A stretch of DNA of 64,000 bases, taken from the NCBI GenBank assembly GCA_963824985.1, contig CAWGRQ010000023.1, positions 1 to 64,000 on the forward strand, written 5' to 3'. This document shows positions 48,050-58,000 of this stretch, one piece after another. The DNA is from JAFNAG01 sp963824985. Its GTDB lineage: Bacteria > Acidobacteriota > UBA6911. The stretch's first letter is position 1. Each line of letters begins with the position of its first letter. The notes beneath the pieces are model-generated. The model was not told the DNA's origin. It was given only the letters and a program-made list of their open reading frames with translations, and ran no database searches. The position numbers and the translations under genes are program-made.

Positions 48050-48886
48050 TCACTGGGCAGCGCGCCGCATCGCCGTCCACTTCACCTCGGGACCGGCGCC
48101 GATCTTGACCGTGCCTTGGATAGTGTTGCCATTGACGCGGCCGGAATATAGCCGCAATGCCGGCTGGCCGTCATCGACGGCAAAACTGATGTGATCCCCC
48201 TCCAGTTTGGCGCTGTTGATCGGCATGTCTTTGCCGTTCAGCCTCAGGTTCCCATCGATCTTCTGGTACGCCTGCCGAAGGGTGAGCTCCCCATTGGTCC
48301 AGTTCCACGCGCCTTCAACTTTGGCCGGGACCACCCAGAAGTAGGCAGTCCTCCCTTCGGCGCTCTGCGTCTGATCGGCCTCCCAGTCCCCCATCGTGAA
48401 GGCGTGGGAGACGACGCGGGTGCCGGGCTTCATGTCGAGAATCTTGGGTCGCAACCTCATGTTGAGATCAGGGAGGAGGTACATGGTGACCACGGTCGCC
48501 TGGCTGAAGTCGGTTTCGAAAATGTCACCGTTCGTAAAGGTCGCCTTGTCGGCAACCCCTGCCTTCTGTGCATTTTCTCTGGAGAGCGCCACCATATCGG
48601 GATTGAATTCCACCCCCATCGCCCGCGCTCCGCGTTTGGCGGCGGCGATCACGATGCGCCCATCCCCGGAACCGAGGTCGACGACATAATCATTGGGTGT
48701 CACCTGGGCCATGGTTAGCATAGCCGCGATGAGTTCCTCCGGAGTCGGCACCCAGATTACATCCTTGCCAGCCTGGCCGACGGTTGGTTGATACTGCTGC
48801 TGTTGTGCCCCAGTTGTCGCCGGAGCGACAAACGACAGAGCCATGATGGTGATAACTGAAACAAAGGTTAAGGTTTTGTTGCCCAT
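48050..48886 (-). CDS. Exported class I SAM methyltransferase-like protein
   Basis: 278 residues with a clear signal peptide (LTFVSVITIMALSFVAPATT, cleavage near GAQQQQ). The methyltransferase core is intact: VVDLGSGDGRIVIAAAKRGA (motif I), MGVEFNPDMVALSRENAQKA (motif II with acidic residue), ATFTNGDIFETDF, ATVVTMYLLPDLNMRLRPKI. A C-terminal beta domain of about 90 residues follows (GELTLRQAYQKIDGNLRLNG, NGNTIQGTVKIGAGPEVKW), perhaps a binding module. Because SAM is cytoplasmic, an exported enzyme is puzzling; the protein may bind another ligand. Monocistronic. Confidence 0.8.
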   Translation of the reverse strand: MGNKTLTFVSVITIMALSFVAPATTGAQQQQYQPTVGQAGKDVIWVPTPEELIAAMLTMAQVTPNDYVVDLGSGDGRIVIAAAKRGARAMGVEFNPDMVALSRENAQKAGVADKATFTNGDIFETDFSQATVVTMYLLPDLNMRLRPKILDMKPGTRVVSHAFTMGDWEADQTQSAEGRTAYFWVVPAKVEGAWNWTNGELTLRQAYQKIDGNLRLNGKDMPINSAKLEGDHISFAVDDGQPALRLYSGRVNGNTIQGTVKIGAGPEVKWTAMRRAAQ

Positions 48887-49035
48887 GATCGCCAGTTTCT
48901 CCTTTACTGATGCTGTTTGTATCCCGGCATTCTAATCGCCCGGGCGCACACGCGGCAAGGCAAATTCAATGATTGGTCGGGCTGAAGGCAAAGGATGGGC
49001 TCCGGAGACAATCTCCAGGCGCAGGGACAGGGGGG

Positions 49036-49197
49036 CTACTTTTCGGAGCGGGCCAGCGCGGGCTGTTCCTTCAGGGTTCTGAGGATGGAGCACCAGGACT
49101 TGTGCTGCTCAACCGGCATGCCGCATTCGATGCAGATTCTGACCCTTTGAACCGTTTGTTTGCGCTTCCATCGGAACAGTTTCCTGAACTGAATCAT
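49036..49197 (-). CDS. Small Cys-rich protein, possible zinc-binding
   Basis: 53 residues from ATG 49197 (AGAGGG upstream); a longer reading to 49287 is possible. Basic N-terminus (MIQFRKLFRWKRKQTVQRVR) then CIECGMPVEQHKSWCSIL: a CxxCG...H..WC arrangement that could bind one zinc. No function known to me. Composition and ribosome site favour a real gene, but it is short and uncertain. Confidence 0.4.
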   Translation of the reverse strand: MIQFRKLFRWKRKQTVQRVRICIECGMPVEQHKSWCSILRTLKEQPALARSEK

Positions 49198-49396
49198 ATA
49201 TCCCTCTCGATTCAGGGGGGCCAACCCCTTTTGCCCAAAGAACCATCGCAACCATGAACTCCAGGTTCGCGCGACTTCGTCATCCACGCGTGTGTGTATC
49301 TATTACGAAATTCAGACTCATTTGGTTCATCAGCGGGCAGCCGAATCAAAAGAAATCCTTTTTTGATCATCAGACAGGCGTGAATTGGGGGAAAAA

Positions 49397-49485
49397 GCAA
49401 AAAACGCCGCGGATTACGCGGATTTAACGAAAAGCCTGGCGGATCATAAACAAATCTGTGAAATCCGTGTAATCCGTGGCGTTTT
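49397..49485. repeat. Dispersed palindromic element, family B (aaaacgccgcggattac)
   Basis: Arms aaaacgccgcggattacgcg (from 49401) and aatccgtgtaatccgtggcg (to 49485) surround the core aaaagcctggcggatcata. A second copy, with the same core in reverse orientation, lies at 54683-54895. The rest of the gap 49198-49678 shows nothing else. Confidence 0.8.
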
Positions 49486-49678
49486 GGCTTCGGCTTCCCC
49501 GTAAGCGACTCGCACCTCCAATTACACTCCTTTGATTGACTCGGTTTGGGAATCTGCCATAGAATCAAAAACAGGACTAAGAGCTCCGCCGGGCTCGGTG
49601 CAGCCGATGCCACATTCGGCGCATCATTCATGGTATCAATAAGTTACATTAGTATGGACCGGTTGAGGGAGGAGGATT

Positions 49679-50662
49679 GTGAATTACAGAGTTCTGGGGA
49701 GAACCGGATGGCGGGTATCGGAAATCAGCTTCGGAGCATGGGCGATCGGCGGAAACTGGGGTCCTGTCGATGACGACGCATCTCTCGCCGCGTTGCGCGC
49801 CGCATTGGATGCGGGTGTCAACTTCATCGATACTGCGGACGTTTATGGCGATGGGCGGAGCGAGCGGCTGATTGCCGGGATTCTGAAGGAAAGATCCGAG
49901 CGCATCTATGTTGCCACCAAGATCGGGCGGCGACTCGATCCTCACGTAGCGGCCGGGTACTCGCGCGACAATCTCAAGGCCTTTGTCGAGCGCAGTCTCA
50001 ACAACCTGCAGGTGGATGCCCTGGATCTGGTGCAGCTCCACTGCCCGCCAACCGCGGTTTATTATCACCCCGAGGTGTTTGAAATACTTGATGATATGGT
50101 TCAGGCAGGGAAAATAATCCATTACGGTGTCAGCGTGGAAAAGGTGGAAGAGGCCATCAAGGCGCTTTCTTTCCCCAACGTGCAAAGCGTTCAGATCATC
50201 TTTAATATCTTCCGGCAGCGGCCGGCCGACCTGTTTTTCGATCTGGCAAAAAGACAGAGAGTGGGGATCCTGGCCCGTGTTCCTCTGGCAAGTGGTCTGC
50301 TGAGCGGAAAGATGACTGACGAGAGCACGTTTCCCGAAGATGATCACCGCAATTTTAATGCCCGCGGCGAGCACTTTGATGTCGGTGAGACCTTTTCGGG
50401 GGTGGGCTTAAAGACCGGGCTGGAAGCCGTAGAGCGGATTCGCCCGCTCGTTCCCCGGGGCGCAACCATGTCCCAATTTGCTTTGCGCTGGATCCTGATG
50501 TTCGATGCGGTGACCTGCGCCATCCCCGGGGCCAAGAGCGACCTCCAGGCCAGGGACAATGCCGGAGCCGTCGCGCTCCCGGCGCTGGATGATTGGAGCA
50601 TGGCGGAGATGCGCTCCCTTTACGATGATGTGATCCGGGCCAGGGTTCACCAGCGCTGGTAA
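49679..50662 (+). CDS. Aldo/keto reductase
   Basis: 327 residues, GTG start at 49679 with GGAGGAGG before it. The (alpha/beta)8 AKR pattern is complete: VLGRTGWRVSEISFGAWAIG, the tetrad Asp51 and Tyr56 in FIDTADVYGDG, Lys81 in YVATKIGRR, His in LVQLHCP, then GKIIHYGVSVEKVEEAIKAL, VPLASGLLSGKM and the cofactor-phosphate region CAIPGAKSDLQARDN. An NADP(H)-dependent reductase of sugar or carbonyl compounds; substrate unknown. It is followed 77 bases later by the DUF4393 gene on the same strand. Confidence 0.9.
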   Translation: MNYRVLGRTGWRVSEISFGAWAIGGNWGPVDDDASLAALRAALDAGVNFIDTADVYGDGRSERLIAGILKERSERIYVATKIGRRLDPHVAAGYSRDNLKAFVERSLNNLQVDALDLVQLHCPPTAVYYHPEVFEILDDMVQAGKIIHYGVSVEKVEEAIKALSFPNVQSVQIIFNIFRQRPADLFFDLAKRQRVGILARVPLASGLLSGKMTDESTFPEDDHRNFNARGEHFDVGETFSGVGLKTGLEAVERIRPLVPRGATMSQFALRWILMFDAVTCAIPGAKSDLQARDNAGAVALPALDDWSMAEMRSLYDDVIRARVHQRW

Positions 50663-50739
50663 TTACCGCCGGGAGATCCTGCGCCCATACGTGTTATGCT
50701 GTCGGCTGATCTGGTTGCCGCGTTCAATGGGGGGCTTGA

Positions 50740-51450
50740 GTGGGCCTGATCAGCAGCAGACTGGAAAAGCTTGTGAGAATGCTGGCGGGTCCGGCCGCCG
50801 AAGACGTCATCGCGATGCTCCACGATGAATCCCGTCCCCACCGGGCAGCGCGTCAACAGCGAGTGATCGAGAAGGCGGCTGAGCACATTATCGCCGGCAC
50901 AGCTGCCGTTCCGGAGAATATTCTGCTCACGATCCTGGAACGGGCGGCGGTTGCGGACGACGAACAACTGCTGGCCATGTGGGCGGCGCTGCTCGCGCGT
51001 GCGGCCCTGCGGGATGAGAGTCCTGCCATCACGCCGGTTTTTCTCGAAATTCTCAAGCAGATATCTACGGTGGAAGCCACTTTCCTGCTTCATCTTCAGG
51101 ACATTGTCGCCGAGGAAGTTGGCGCGGATGCCGACAGCCCGAACTCCTTTACCTCCCAAAGCGTTGTGCTCGGCACGGATGTCGATCTGTTGATGAGATA
51201 CCTGAAGCTGGGTCTCGGGAGGCCAACCGAGACAAGGGAGCAGGCGCTCAGGAATATCCCCGGCAACCTGAGAGATTTCATGGCCATCCTCGATAACCTG
51301 GAGCGGCTGAACCTGCTTTTCCATCGCCTTGACGTCGAGGCGCCGGGGTGGGGGATGCACTCCGCAGCCGGGGGCCCGGACCCGGTTCGCGTATACCACC
51401 TGACCATGCTCGGGTATCAATTCATCCGTGCCTGTCAAACTCCGCCTTAA
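50740..51450 (+). CDS. DUF4393 (Abi-alpha-like) protein
   Basis: 236 residues, GTG start at 50740. The sequence follows the DUF4393/Abi-alpha layout: a helical N-terminus, EKAAEHIIAGTAAVPENILL, then LERAAVADDEQLLAMWAALL, ARAALRDESPAITPVFLEIL, KQISTVEATFLLHLQD, and a winged-helix-like C-terminus (LDNLERLNLLFHRLDVEAPG, VRVYHLTMLGYQFIRACQ). The name comes from abortive infection in Lactococcus, but most members are uncharacterised. No toxin, restriction or phage gene adjoins it, so a defence role is unproven. Family call from pattern memory. Confidence 0.65.
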   Translation: MGLISSRLEKLVRMLAGPAAEDVIAMLHDESRPHRAARQQRVIEKAAEHIIAGTAAVPENILLTILERAAVADDEQLLAMWAALLARAALRDESPAITPVFLEILKQISTVEATFLLHLQDIVAEEVGADADSPNSFTSQSVVLGTDVDLLMRYLKLGLGRPTETREQALRNIPGNLRDFMAILDNLERLNLLFHRLDVEAPGWGMHSAAGGPDPVRVYHLTMLGYQFIRACQTPP

Positions 51451-51624
51451 GCAGAAATGTCGAGCCGGATCGTGGAAGCCATGCGCAACCGGCCAACAAT
51501 TCGATTGAAATACGAGTCCTCATTGCGTATCTTCCCAGTAATTTCCAAACTAGAATAGATGTTCCGGACCATGCGGGTCCATTAATCGCGGGCCGGCGGT
51601 TGCCGCCCGTTCGGAGGAACTTTG

Positions 51625-54552
51625 ATGCCAAAAACCATGTTATCGCGCCTCGTGGCCCTGCTGGGACTCGCGCTGGTGGTCGCCGTGCCGGGAATGATCG
51701 CCCAGGGCCCCCAGGGTGCCCCACCGGCCTCCCCTGTGATTAACCAATCCGGCGATCCGCTGCTCCAGACGTTTCGCTGGCGTTCCATCGGCCCCGCGGT
51801 GATGAGCGGCCGCATTGACGACATCGAGATCGTCGAAAGCAACCCGACTACCTTTTACCTGGGGTATGCCACGGGAGGAGTCTGGAAAACAGTCAACAAT
51901 GGCATAACTTTCACGCCGATCTTCGACACCTATCCGGTATCTTCGATAGGGGACATCGGCATCAGCCAGTCCAATCCGGATGTGATTTATATCGGAACCG
52001 GTGAGCCGAACAACCGTCAGAGTTCATCCTTCGGAGCCGGCATTTTCAAATCGACTGACGGCGGCAAGACGTTCCAGTATTTGGCTCTGAAAGAGACTCA
52101 GAGCATCGCGCGGATCGTAGTCCATCCCAAAGACCCGAACATCGTATTCGTGGCCGTAATCGGACACCTCTTTGGCCCGAACCCGGAACGCGGCCTGTAC
52201 AAGACCAGCGACGGCGGGAAGACCTGGGCGATTTCGAAGTTCATCGACAACGATACCGGCTTCACCGATGTTGTGATGGATCCATCCAATCCGAATGTGC
52301 TTTGGGCGGCGTCCTACCAGCGGCGGCGCCTGCCCTGGGGATTCAATGGCGGCGGGCCGGGAAGCGCAATCTGGAAAACCGCTGATGCGGGTAAGACATG
52401 GACTAAGGTGACCGGCAACGGGCTGCCCAACAACCCCATCATTGGACGCATCGGTCTCGATATCTGCCGGACCAAACCGAATGTTATCTATGCGCAGATC
52501 GAAGTCGGCCCGAGCGGCGGTACCGGCGCCGGCGTCAATGACGACGGCACCCTGGTCCAGCCCGGCCAGCGTGGCGGAGGGGGCGGAGGGGGCGGCGGAC
52601 GGGGCGGGCAGCAGCCGGCTCCGGATCCCACCAAGAGCGGCGTCTGGCGCTCCGAGGATGCCGGCAAGACCTGGCAGTTCATGAGCAACAACAATAACCG
52701 CCCGATGTACTACAGCCAGATTCGTATCGACCCGAACAACGATCAGATCGTGTACACCATGGGTGCAAGCGCCTACAAGTCGATCGACGGCGGCAAGACC
52801 TTCCCCACGATGGGCGGCGAGGGCCATGGCGACCATCACGCGTTTTTGATTGATCCCGCCAACAGCAACCGTCTGCTGATCGGCAACGACGGCGGGCTCG
52901 ACATGAGCTACGACCAGGGGGACACATGGGAAGACATCACGACCATGGCAGTCGGCCAGTTCTATGCCGTCAGCGCCGACATGAGAAAACCCTATTACGT
53001 ATGCGGCGGCCTTCAGGACAACGGCAGCTGGTGCGGTCCGAGTGCCATGCGCAGCGGCCAGAGCCTCAACAGCGACTGGTATCGGATCGGTGGCGGGGAT
53101 GGTTTCTACACTCAGAATGATCCGGGTGACTGGACCATCGGCTACTCCGAGTCGCAGGACGGCAGCACCAGCCGCTACGATCTGCGCACCGGCCGCAGCC
53201 AGAGCATCCGTCCGCGACCGCCGCAGCCGCCGCCGGCGGCCGGAGAGGGCCAGCGGGGAGCCGGGGCCCCTGGCTCGGATGCCGCAGCGCAGCAAACTGG
53301 CGGCCGGGGCGGCGGTGGCAGCGGCAACATTATTCCGCCGCCATCACCGGACACGACCTACAGGTTTTATTGGAACACTCCATTCATACTGTCTCCTCAT
53401 GATCCACGCATTCTCTTTCTGGGCGGCGACCGGCTGTTCAGGTCTACCGACCGGGGAAACACTTACACAGCCACTCCGGACCTGACCCGGAATATCGGCC
53501 GCAACGACCGGCCGATCATGGGAGTCGCCGGCAGTGCGCCGATGGCCTCCAAGCATGATGGCGCTGCCTCGTACAGCAACATCATCACCATCTCCGAATC
53601 GGCTGCCGTTCCGGGAGTTGTGTGGGTGGGGACCAACGACGGCAATGTGCAGGTCAGCCGCGACGACGGCGCAACCTGGAAAAATGTGGTAGATGCCATC
53701 CGGGGCGTGCCCGCGGAAACTCACGTATCCAGAGTCGAAGCGTCGCACTTCGACGGGGGCACCTGCTACGTAACGTTTGATGGCCATCGCACAGACGATC
53801 AAAAGCCTTATGTGTTCGTCACGCGCGATTATGGCGCCACCTGGGCGGCCATCGCCAACAACCTCCCAGAGGGGAACGTCAATGTCATCCGCGAGGATCC
53901 GAAGAATCGCAACCTGCTGTACCTCGGGACCGAATACGCCTTCTACATTTCGCTGAATGGCGGCCGGGAGTGGAAGCGGTTCATGACCGGGCTGCCCACG
54001 GTCCGGATTGACGACATCCTCGTGCATCCGCGCGAAAACGACCTGATTGTCGGCACGCATGGCCGCAGCATCTGGATCTGTGACGACATCACTCCGCTGC
54101 AGCAGCTTTCCGACGCGGTGATGGCCAGCGAGGCCCATGTGTTCGATGTCAGGCCAAACGTCCAATGGCTCGGCGACACGATGTTGAGCCGGGGCGTTGG
54201 GGGTGCGAAGCACTTCCGCGGCGAAAATCCGCCCAACGGAACGGCCATCAGCTACTACCTGAAGTCGGTGCCGGCAGGCGACATCAAGATTGTCATCACC
54301 GACGTTGCCGGCAGGACGGTGCGGGAGCTGCCCGGCACGAAGAACGCCGGCATCAACCGCGTTCAGTGGAACTTCAGCGCCGCTCCGCCGCAAGGCGCGG
54401 GCGGAGGCCGCGGCGGCGGCGGTGGCGGCGGCCGTGGTGGTGGTGGCGGCGGCCAGCCGGTTGAGCCGGGCTCGTATCTGGCAAAGATCACCATTGGGGG
54501 TACGGAGTTCTTCCGGACCGTTGTGGTGGATCCGGATAGCCTCGATCGGTAA
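51625..54552 (+). CDS. Secreted BNR/VPS10-type beta-propeller protein (sialidase-like)
   Basis: 975 residues; ATG 51625 with CGGAGGAA before it (a TTG one codon upstream is rejected). Signal peptide LSRLVALLGLALVVAVPGMI. Two seven-bladed propellers built from Asp-box/BNR turns: STDGGKTF, TSDGGKTW, TADAGKTWTK, SEDAGKTWQF, SIDGGKTF, SRDDGATW, TRDYGATW. The C-terminus is an Ig-like domain (IKIVITDVAGRTVRELPGTK). Two Gly/Arg-rich inserts, GGGGGGGGGRGGQQ near residue 318 and a longer Gly/Arg run near 930, are unusual. Acidobacterial relatives are common; sugar or protein binding outside the cell is likely, but sialidase catalytic residues are not evident. Confidence 0.82.
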   Translation: MPKTMLSRLVALLGLALVVAVPGMIAQGPQGAPPASPVINQSGDPLLQTFRWRSIGPAVMSGRIDDIEIVESNPTTFYLGYATGGVWKTVNNGITFTPIFDTYPVSSIGDIGISQSNPDVIYIGTGEPNNRQSSSFGAGIFKSTDGGKTFQYLALKETQSIARIVVHPKDPNIVFVAVIGHLFGPNPERGLYKTSDGGKTWAISKFIDNDTGFTDVVMDPSNPNVLWAASYQRRRLPWGFNGGGPGSAIWKTADAGKTWTKVTGNGLPNNPIIGRIGLDICRTKPNVIYAQIEVGPSGGTGAGVNDDGTLVQPGQRGGGGGGGGGRGGQQPAPDPTKSGVWRSEDAGKTWQFMSNNNNRPMYYSQIRIDPNNDQIVYTMGASAYKSIDGGKTFPTMGGEGHGDHHAFLIDPANSNRLLIGNDGGLDMSYDQGDTWEDITTMAVGQFYAVSADMRKPYYVCGGLQDNGSWCGPSAMRSGQSLNSDWYRIGGGDGFYTQNDPGDWTIGYSESQDGSTSRYDLRTGRSQSIRPRPPQPPPAAGEGQRGAGAPGSDAAAQQTGGRGGGGSGNIIPPPSPDTTYRFYWNTPFILSPHDPRILFLGGDRLFRSTDRGNTYTATPDLTRNIGRNDRPIMGVAGSAPMASKHDGAASYSNIITISESAAVPGVVWVGTNDGNVQVSRDDGATWKNVVDAIRGVPAETHVSRVEASHFDGGTCYVTFDGHRTDDQKPYVFVTRDYGATWAAIANNLPEGNVNVIREDPKNRNLLYLGTEYAFYISLNGGREWKRFMTGLPTVRIDDILVHPRENDLIVGTHGRSIWICDDITPLQQLSDAVMASEAHVFDVRPNVQWLGDTMLSRGVGGAKHFRGENPPNGTAISYYLKSVPAGDIKIVITDVAGRTVRELPGTKNAGINRVQWNFSAAPPQGAGGGRGGGGGGGRGGGGGGQPVEPGSYLAKITIGGTEFFRTVVVDPDSLDR

Positions 54553-54573
54553 ATTGCCGGTGACGCATCGATG

Positions 54574-54604
54574 CGTGGGGGCGGTTTTATCGACCGCCCC
54601 CACG
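54574..54604 (+). terminator. Strong hairpin after the BNR gene
   Basis: cgtgggggcggt, loop tttatcg, accgcccccacg: a perfect 12-bp GC-rich stem 21 bases past the stop. No T run follows, so it may stabilise the 3' end rather than terminate by itself. Confidence 0.6.
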
Positions 54605-54682
54605 GGAGTCTGATGCCGGTGAGTTGTGCGGCGAACTCACCAGCCGGCTTTATTCATGAAAGAAACTCCCTGGGGGAAACAA

Positions 54683-54895
54683 GACAAAAACGCCACGGAT
54701 TTCGCAGATTACACAGATTTAGGAAAAGAAATTCTCGACGCAGAACACCACGCTCAGGCCTTGTATTCCCTGACCGCCATGGGACTCCGGCTGGCGCTGC
54801 TCCTTGACTTCAACACCAGCTAGCTCCAGTTCGATCGTATGATCCGCCAGGCTTTTTGAGTCTGTGTAATCCGTGCAATTTGTGGCGTTTTTGCT
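54683..54895. repeat. Dispersed palindromic element, family B, second copy
   Basis: Arms gacaaaaacgccacggattt (from 54683) and taatccgtgcaatttgtggc (to about 54893); contains tatgatccgccaggctttt at 54838-54856, the reverse complement of the core in the copy at 49397. The remainder of the gap 54605-55006 has no gene. Confidence 0.75.
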
Positions 54896-55006
54896 TTTTG
54901 CTTATGCAGCTGGATTTCGGTGCTGAATTCGGCTGATCGGCAGACAAATTGATGATAGTCTGGCTCTGCCGACGCCATACAACCAAATATAGATGAGGTG
55001 ATCAAA

Positions 55007-58000
55007 ATGATACGAAGGGCAGTTCTGTGTGCCGTTCTGGCGCTGTTGCTGGTCGCCACCGTTGCGAGTGCGGCGACTATTCGGTTGGCCCGTACCCCGG
55101 ACTATCATGCAGGGAAAATCGCATTCAGTTATCTGGGCGACATCTGGGTCATGAATGAGGACGGATCCAACCCGACGAGGATTACCATTAACACGGCTCG
55201 TGAGGTGAACCCCCGGTTTTCGCCGGACGGGCGCTGGATCGCATTTTCATCCAATCGCTACGGGAACAACGACGTGTTTGTCGTTCCGGCCGCCGGAGGC
55301 ACGCCGCGGCAGCTCACCTATCACACCGGAGGCGATGAAATTGTCGCCTGGACGCCGGATTCGAAGTTTGTTGTTTTCCGCGCATCTCGAGGCGACGGCG
55401 TTTTCCCCGGCACCGCGACTCTGTACCAGATTTCCGTCGATGGCGGGCAGGAGACTCCCCTCCCGGTCGACTGGGGCTGGTGGGGCGGATTCTCCCCCGA
55501 CGGGAAACAGTTCCTGTTCAACCGGCACCCTTCCACCTGGACGCGCAAGCACTACCGCGGCAGTTACGCCGCCGATATCTGGGTGGCGGACCTGGCAGCC
55601 AAAAGCTATCGCCAGATCCTGGCCGGCGAGAATTACAATCGCTATTGGCCGATGTGGGGACCAAAGGACGAGATCTATTTTGTCGGCGACCCGTTGCCCA
55701 ACGACAAGGCCGTCAAGCCGGGCAGCCCTGAAGTCCGCAAGAGCCTGAACAACATTTACAGGATTCCGGCCAAGGGGGGATCCCAGCCGGTTCAGGTGAC
55801 CAAACACACCGACGGTAATGTCTTCTTCCCTTCGATGTCGAGCGACGGCAAGGTGATCGTATACGAAGAGAATTTCGGCATCTGGAAACTCGACGTCGCC
55901 TCGGGACGCACGTCCGAAGTCAAGATCGACATTACGACCGATGAAAAGGTGAACGATTTCGCGATCGTGGCCGTCAACAGCGAGGCCGATGCGTTCGATC
56001 TTTCCCCTTCAGGACGGCGGGCGGTAATCTCATCACGGAACCAGATTTTCACTGTGGCTACCGACCGGGGGGACATCACCGAGATTACCAACGACAAGGG
56101 CGCGTCGCGCAACGACTCGCCGCAATGGTCTCCCGACGGCAAGAACATTGCCTTCATTTCCGATCGTTCGGGGCGCCAGGAGATTTACCTGACCGACGAG
56201 GAAGGGAAGAACCTGAAGAAGCTTACTGACCTGGACACCGACAAGGGGCCGATCGTATGGACTCCGGACTCCAGCGCCCTGGTCTACGGTTCGACCGACA
56301 AAAAGCTCTATTACTACACGGTGGCGGATGGGAAAACGGCCGTCCTCACTTCGAGCGAAATCTCCGCGCCGCGCTCCCCGGCGTTTTCACCCGATGGCAA
56401 GTGGGTGACCTTCGTCAAGCAGGACACCACGATGCGGAACCACGTTTATATCGCCCCCGTGACCGGAGGCGAGGAGCGGCATATTACCGATGACAGCCTC
56501 GCCTTCAGTGAAAGCGGGGCGGTGTGGACTGCCGACGGCCGGTATATCGTGTACACAACATCTGCCGGCACCAGCGGCGGCGTGGCCTCGACCGGCGGGC
56601 GGGCGCAGAACCAGATGCAATTGATGGTACTGCCGTTGCGCGCTCAGGAGCGTGACCCGCTGAACCGCGACATTGATACCGAGGCCCAGGCGAAGGCGGC
56701 TGAAGCCACGGGAGGGAGAGGCGCCGGCCGGGGTGCCGGCGCGGGCAGTGGCGCGCCGCAACCGGCGGTGGAAGTCAGGATTGACTGGGATGGCCTGGTG
56801 CCGCGGAGCCGCCGGCTGACTGTGCCGGGTGACACCTTTGGCGGCCTCACGCCGTCGCCGGTAGGCAGCATGGTTGCCTTTACCTCTTCCAGCAGCGGAG
56901 CAGGGGCTGCCGCCGAGAGTGGGATCTACACCATCAACGTGGCCGACGGCAGCGGACTGACCCGCGTTCCTCCGGCCGCTCCCAGTGCTTCGGCAGCGGG
57001 CCGCGGCGGTGGCGGCGGCGCACGGGGTGGCGGCGGAGGCATGGTTTTCACCACCGACGGCCGCACACTCTACTTCCGTTCCGGTCGTGGCATCTACGCC
57101 GCATCGGTCGGTGGTGGCGGCGGTGCTGCCGCGGCTGCTCCCGCGGCCGCAACATCCGGTCGCGGCGGCGGGAGGGGTGGTGCCGCCCCGGCGACTCCGG
57201 CCGCGGCCACCAGCAGTGGCAGTGCGCGCCAGGTGAGCTTCACCATCAACATGGAGCTCGATCGCAAGGCGCTGCGCAAGGAAGTTTTCGAAGAAGGCTG
57301 GCGGGTCATGAAAAACCGGTTCTATGACGCGAAGATGCACGGAGCCGACTGGAATGCCGCCAAGGCCACTTATGGTTCGCTCCTCGATTACCTCGTGGAC
57401 CAGGAAGAGCTGCAGAATGTCATGATGATGATGATTGGTGAGCTGAACGCATCCCATACCGGCGTCAGCGGCGGATCGTCATCCGCGGAACCCTCGCCGG
57501 CACAGACCCGCCATCCCGGTTTCAACCTGGAGCCCGATCCTTCGGGATATTACCGGGTCGGGGATATCTGGGAAGCCGGTCCGGTCGACCACGAGTGGAT
57601 GAAGATCAAGAAAGGCGATTACATCATCGCCATCAACGACCAGGAGCTGAAGACGACCGACAACTATTGGAAGCATTTCACCTTCGCCGCCGGACGCAAA
57701 TTCCATTTCCTGCTCAACAACAAACCGGGCAAGGACGGGGCGTGGGAACTGACGGTCGAGCCCTGGAACGGGGGCGCGCTCTCCAATGCCCAGTATGCCA
57801 AGTGGGTGGAGGATCGGCGCGCCATGGTCGACAAGTCGAGCAACGGCGAGATCGGCTACCTGCACATCCGCGCCATGGATGCCGCGTCCCTGCGCCAGTT
57901 CACTCTTGATCTGGCCACCAACCGGACCAAAAAGGCGCTCATCATCGATCAGCGCTTTAATGGCGGCGGTGGCATCGACCAGGAGCTTCTGTCCATTCTC

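Noticed and set aside
50740..51450. A phage-defence island around the DUF4393 gene.
   Set aside because: Neighbours are metabolic or secreted proteins; no nuclease, methylase, reverse transcriptase or integrase is seen.
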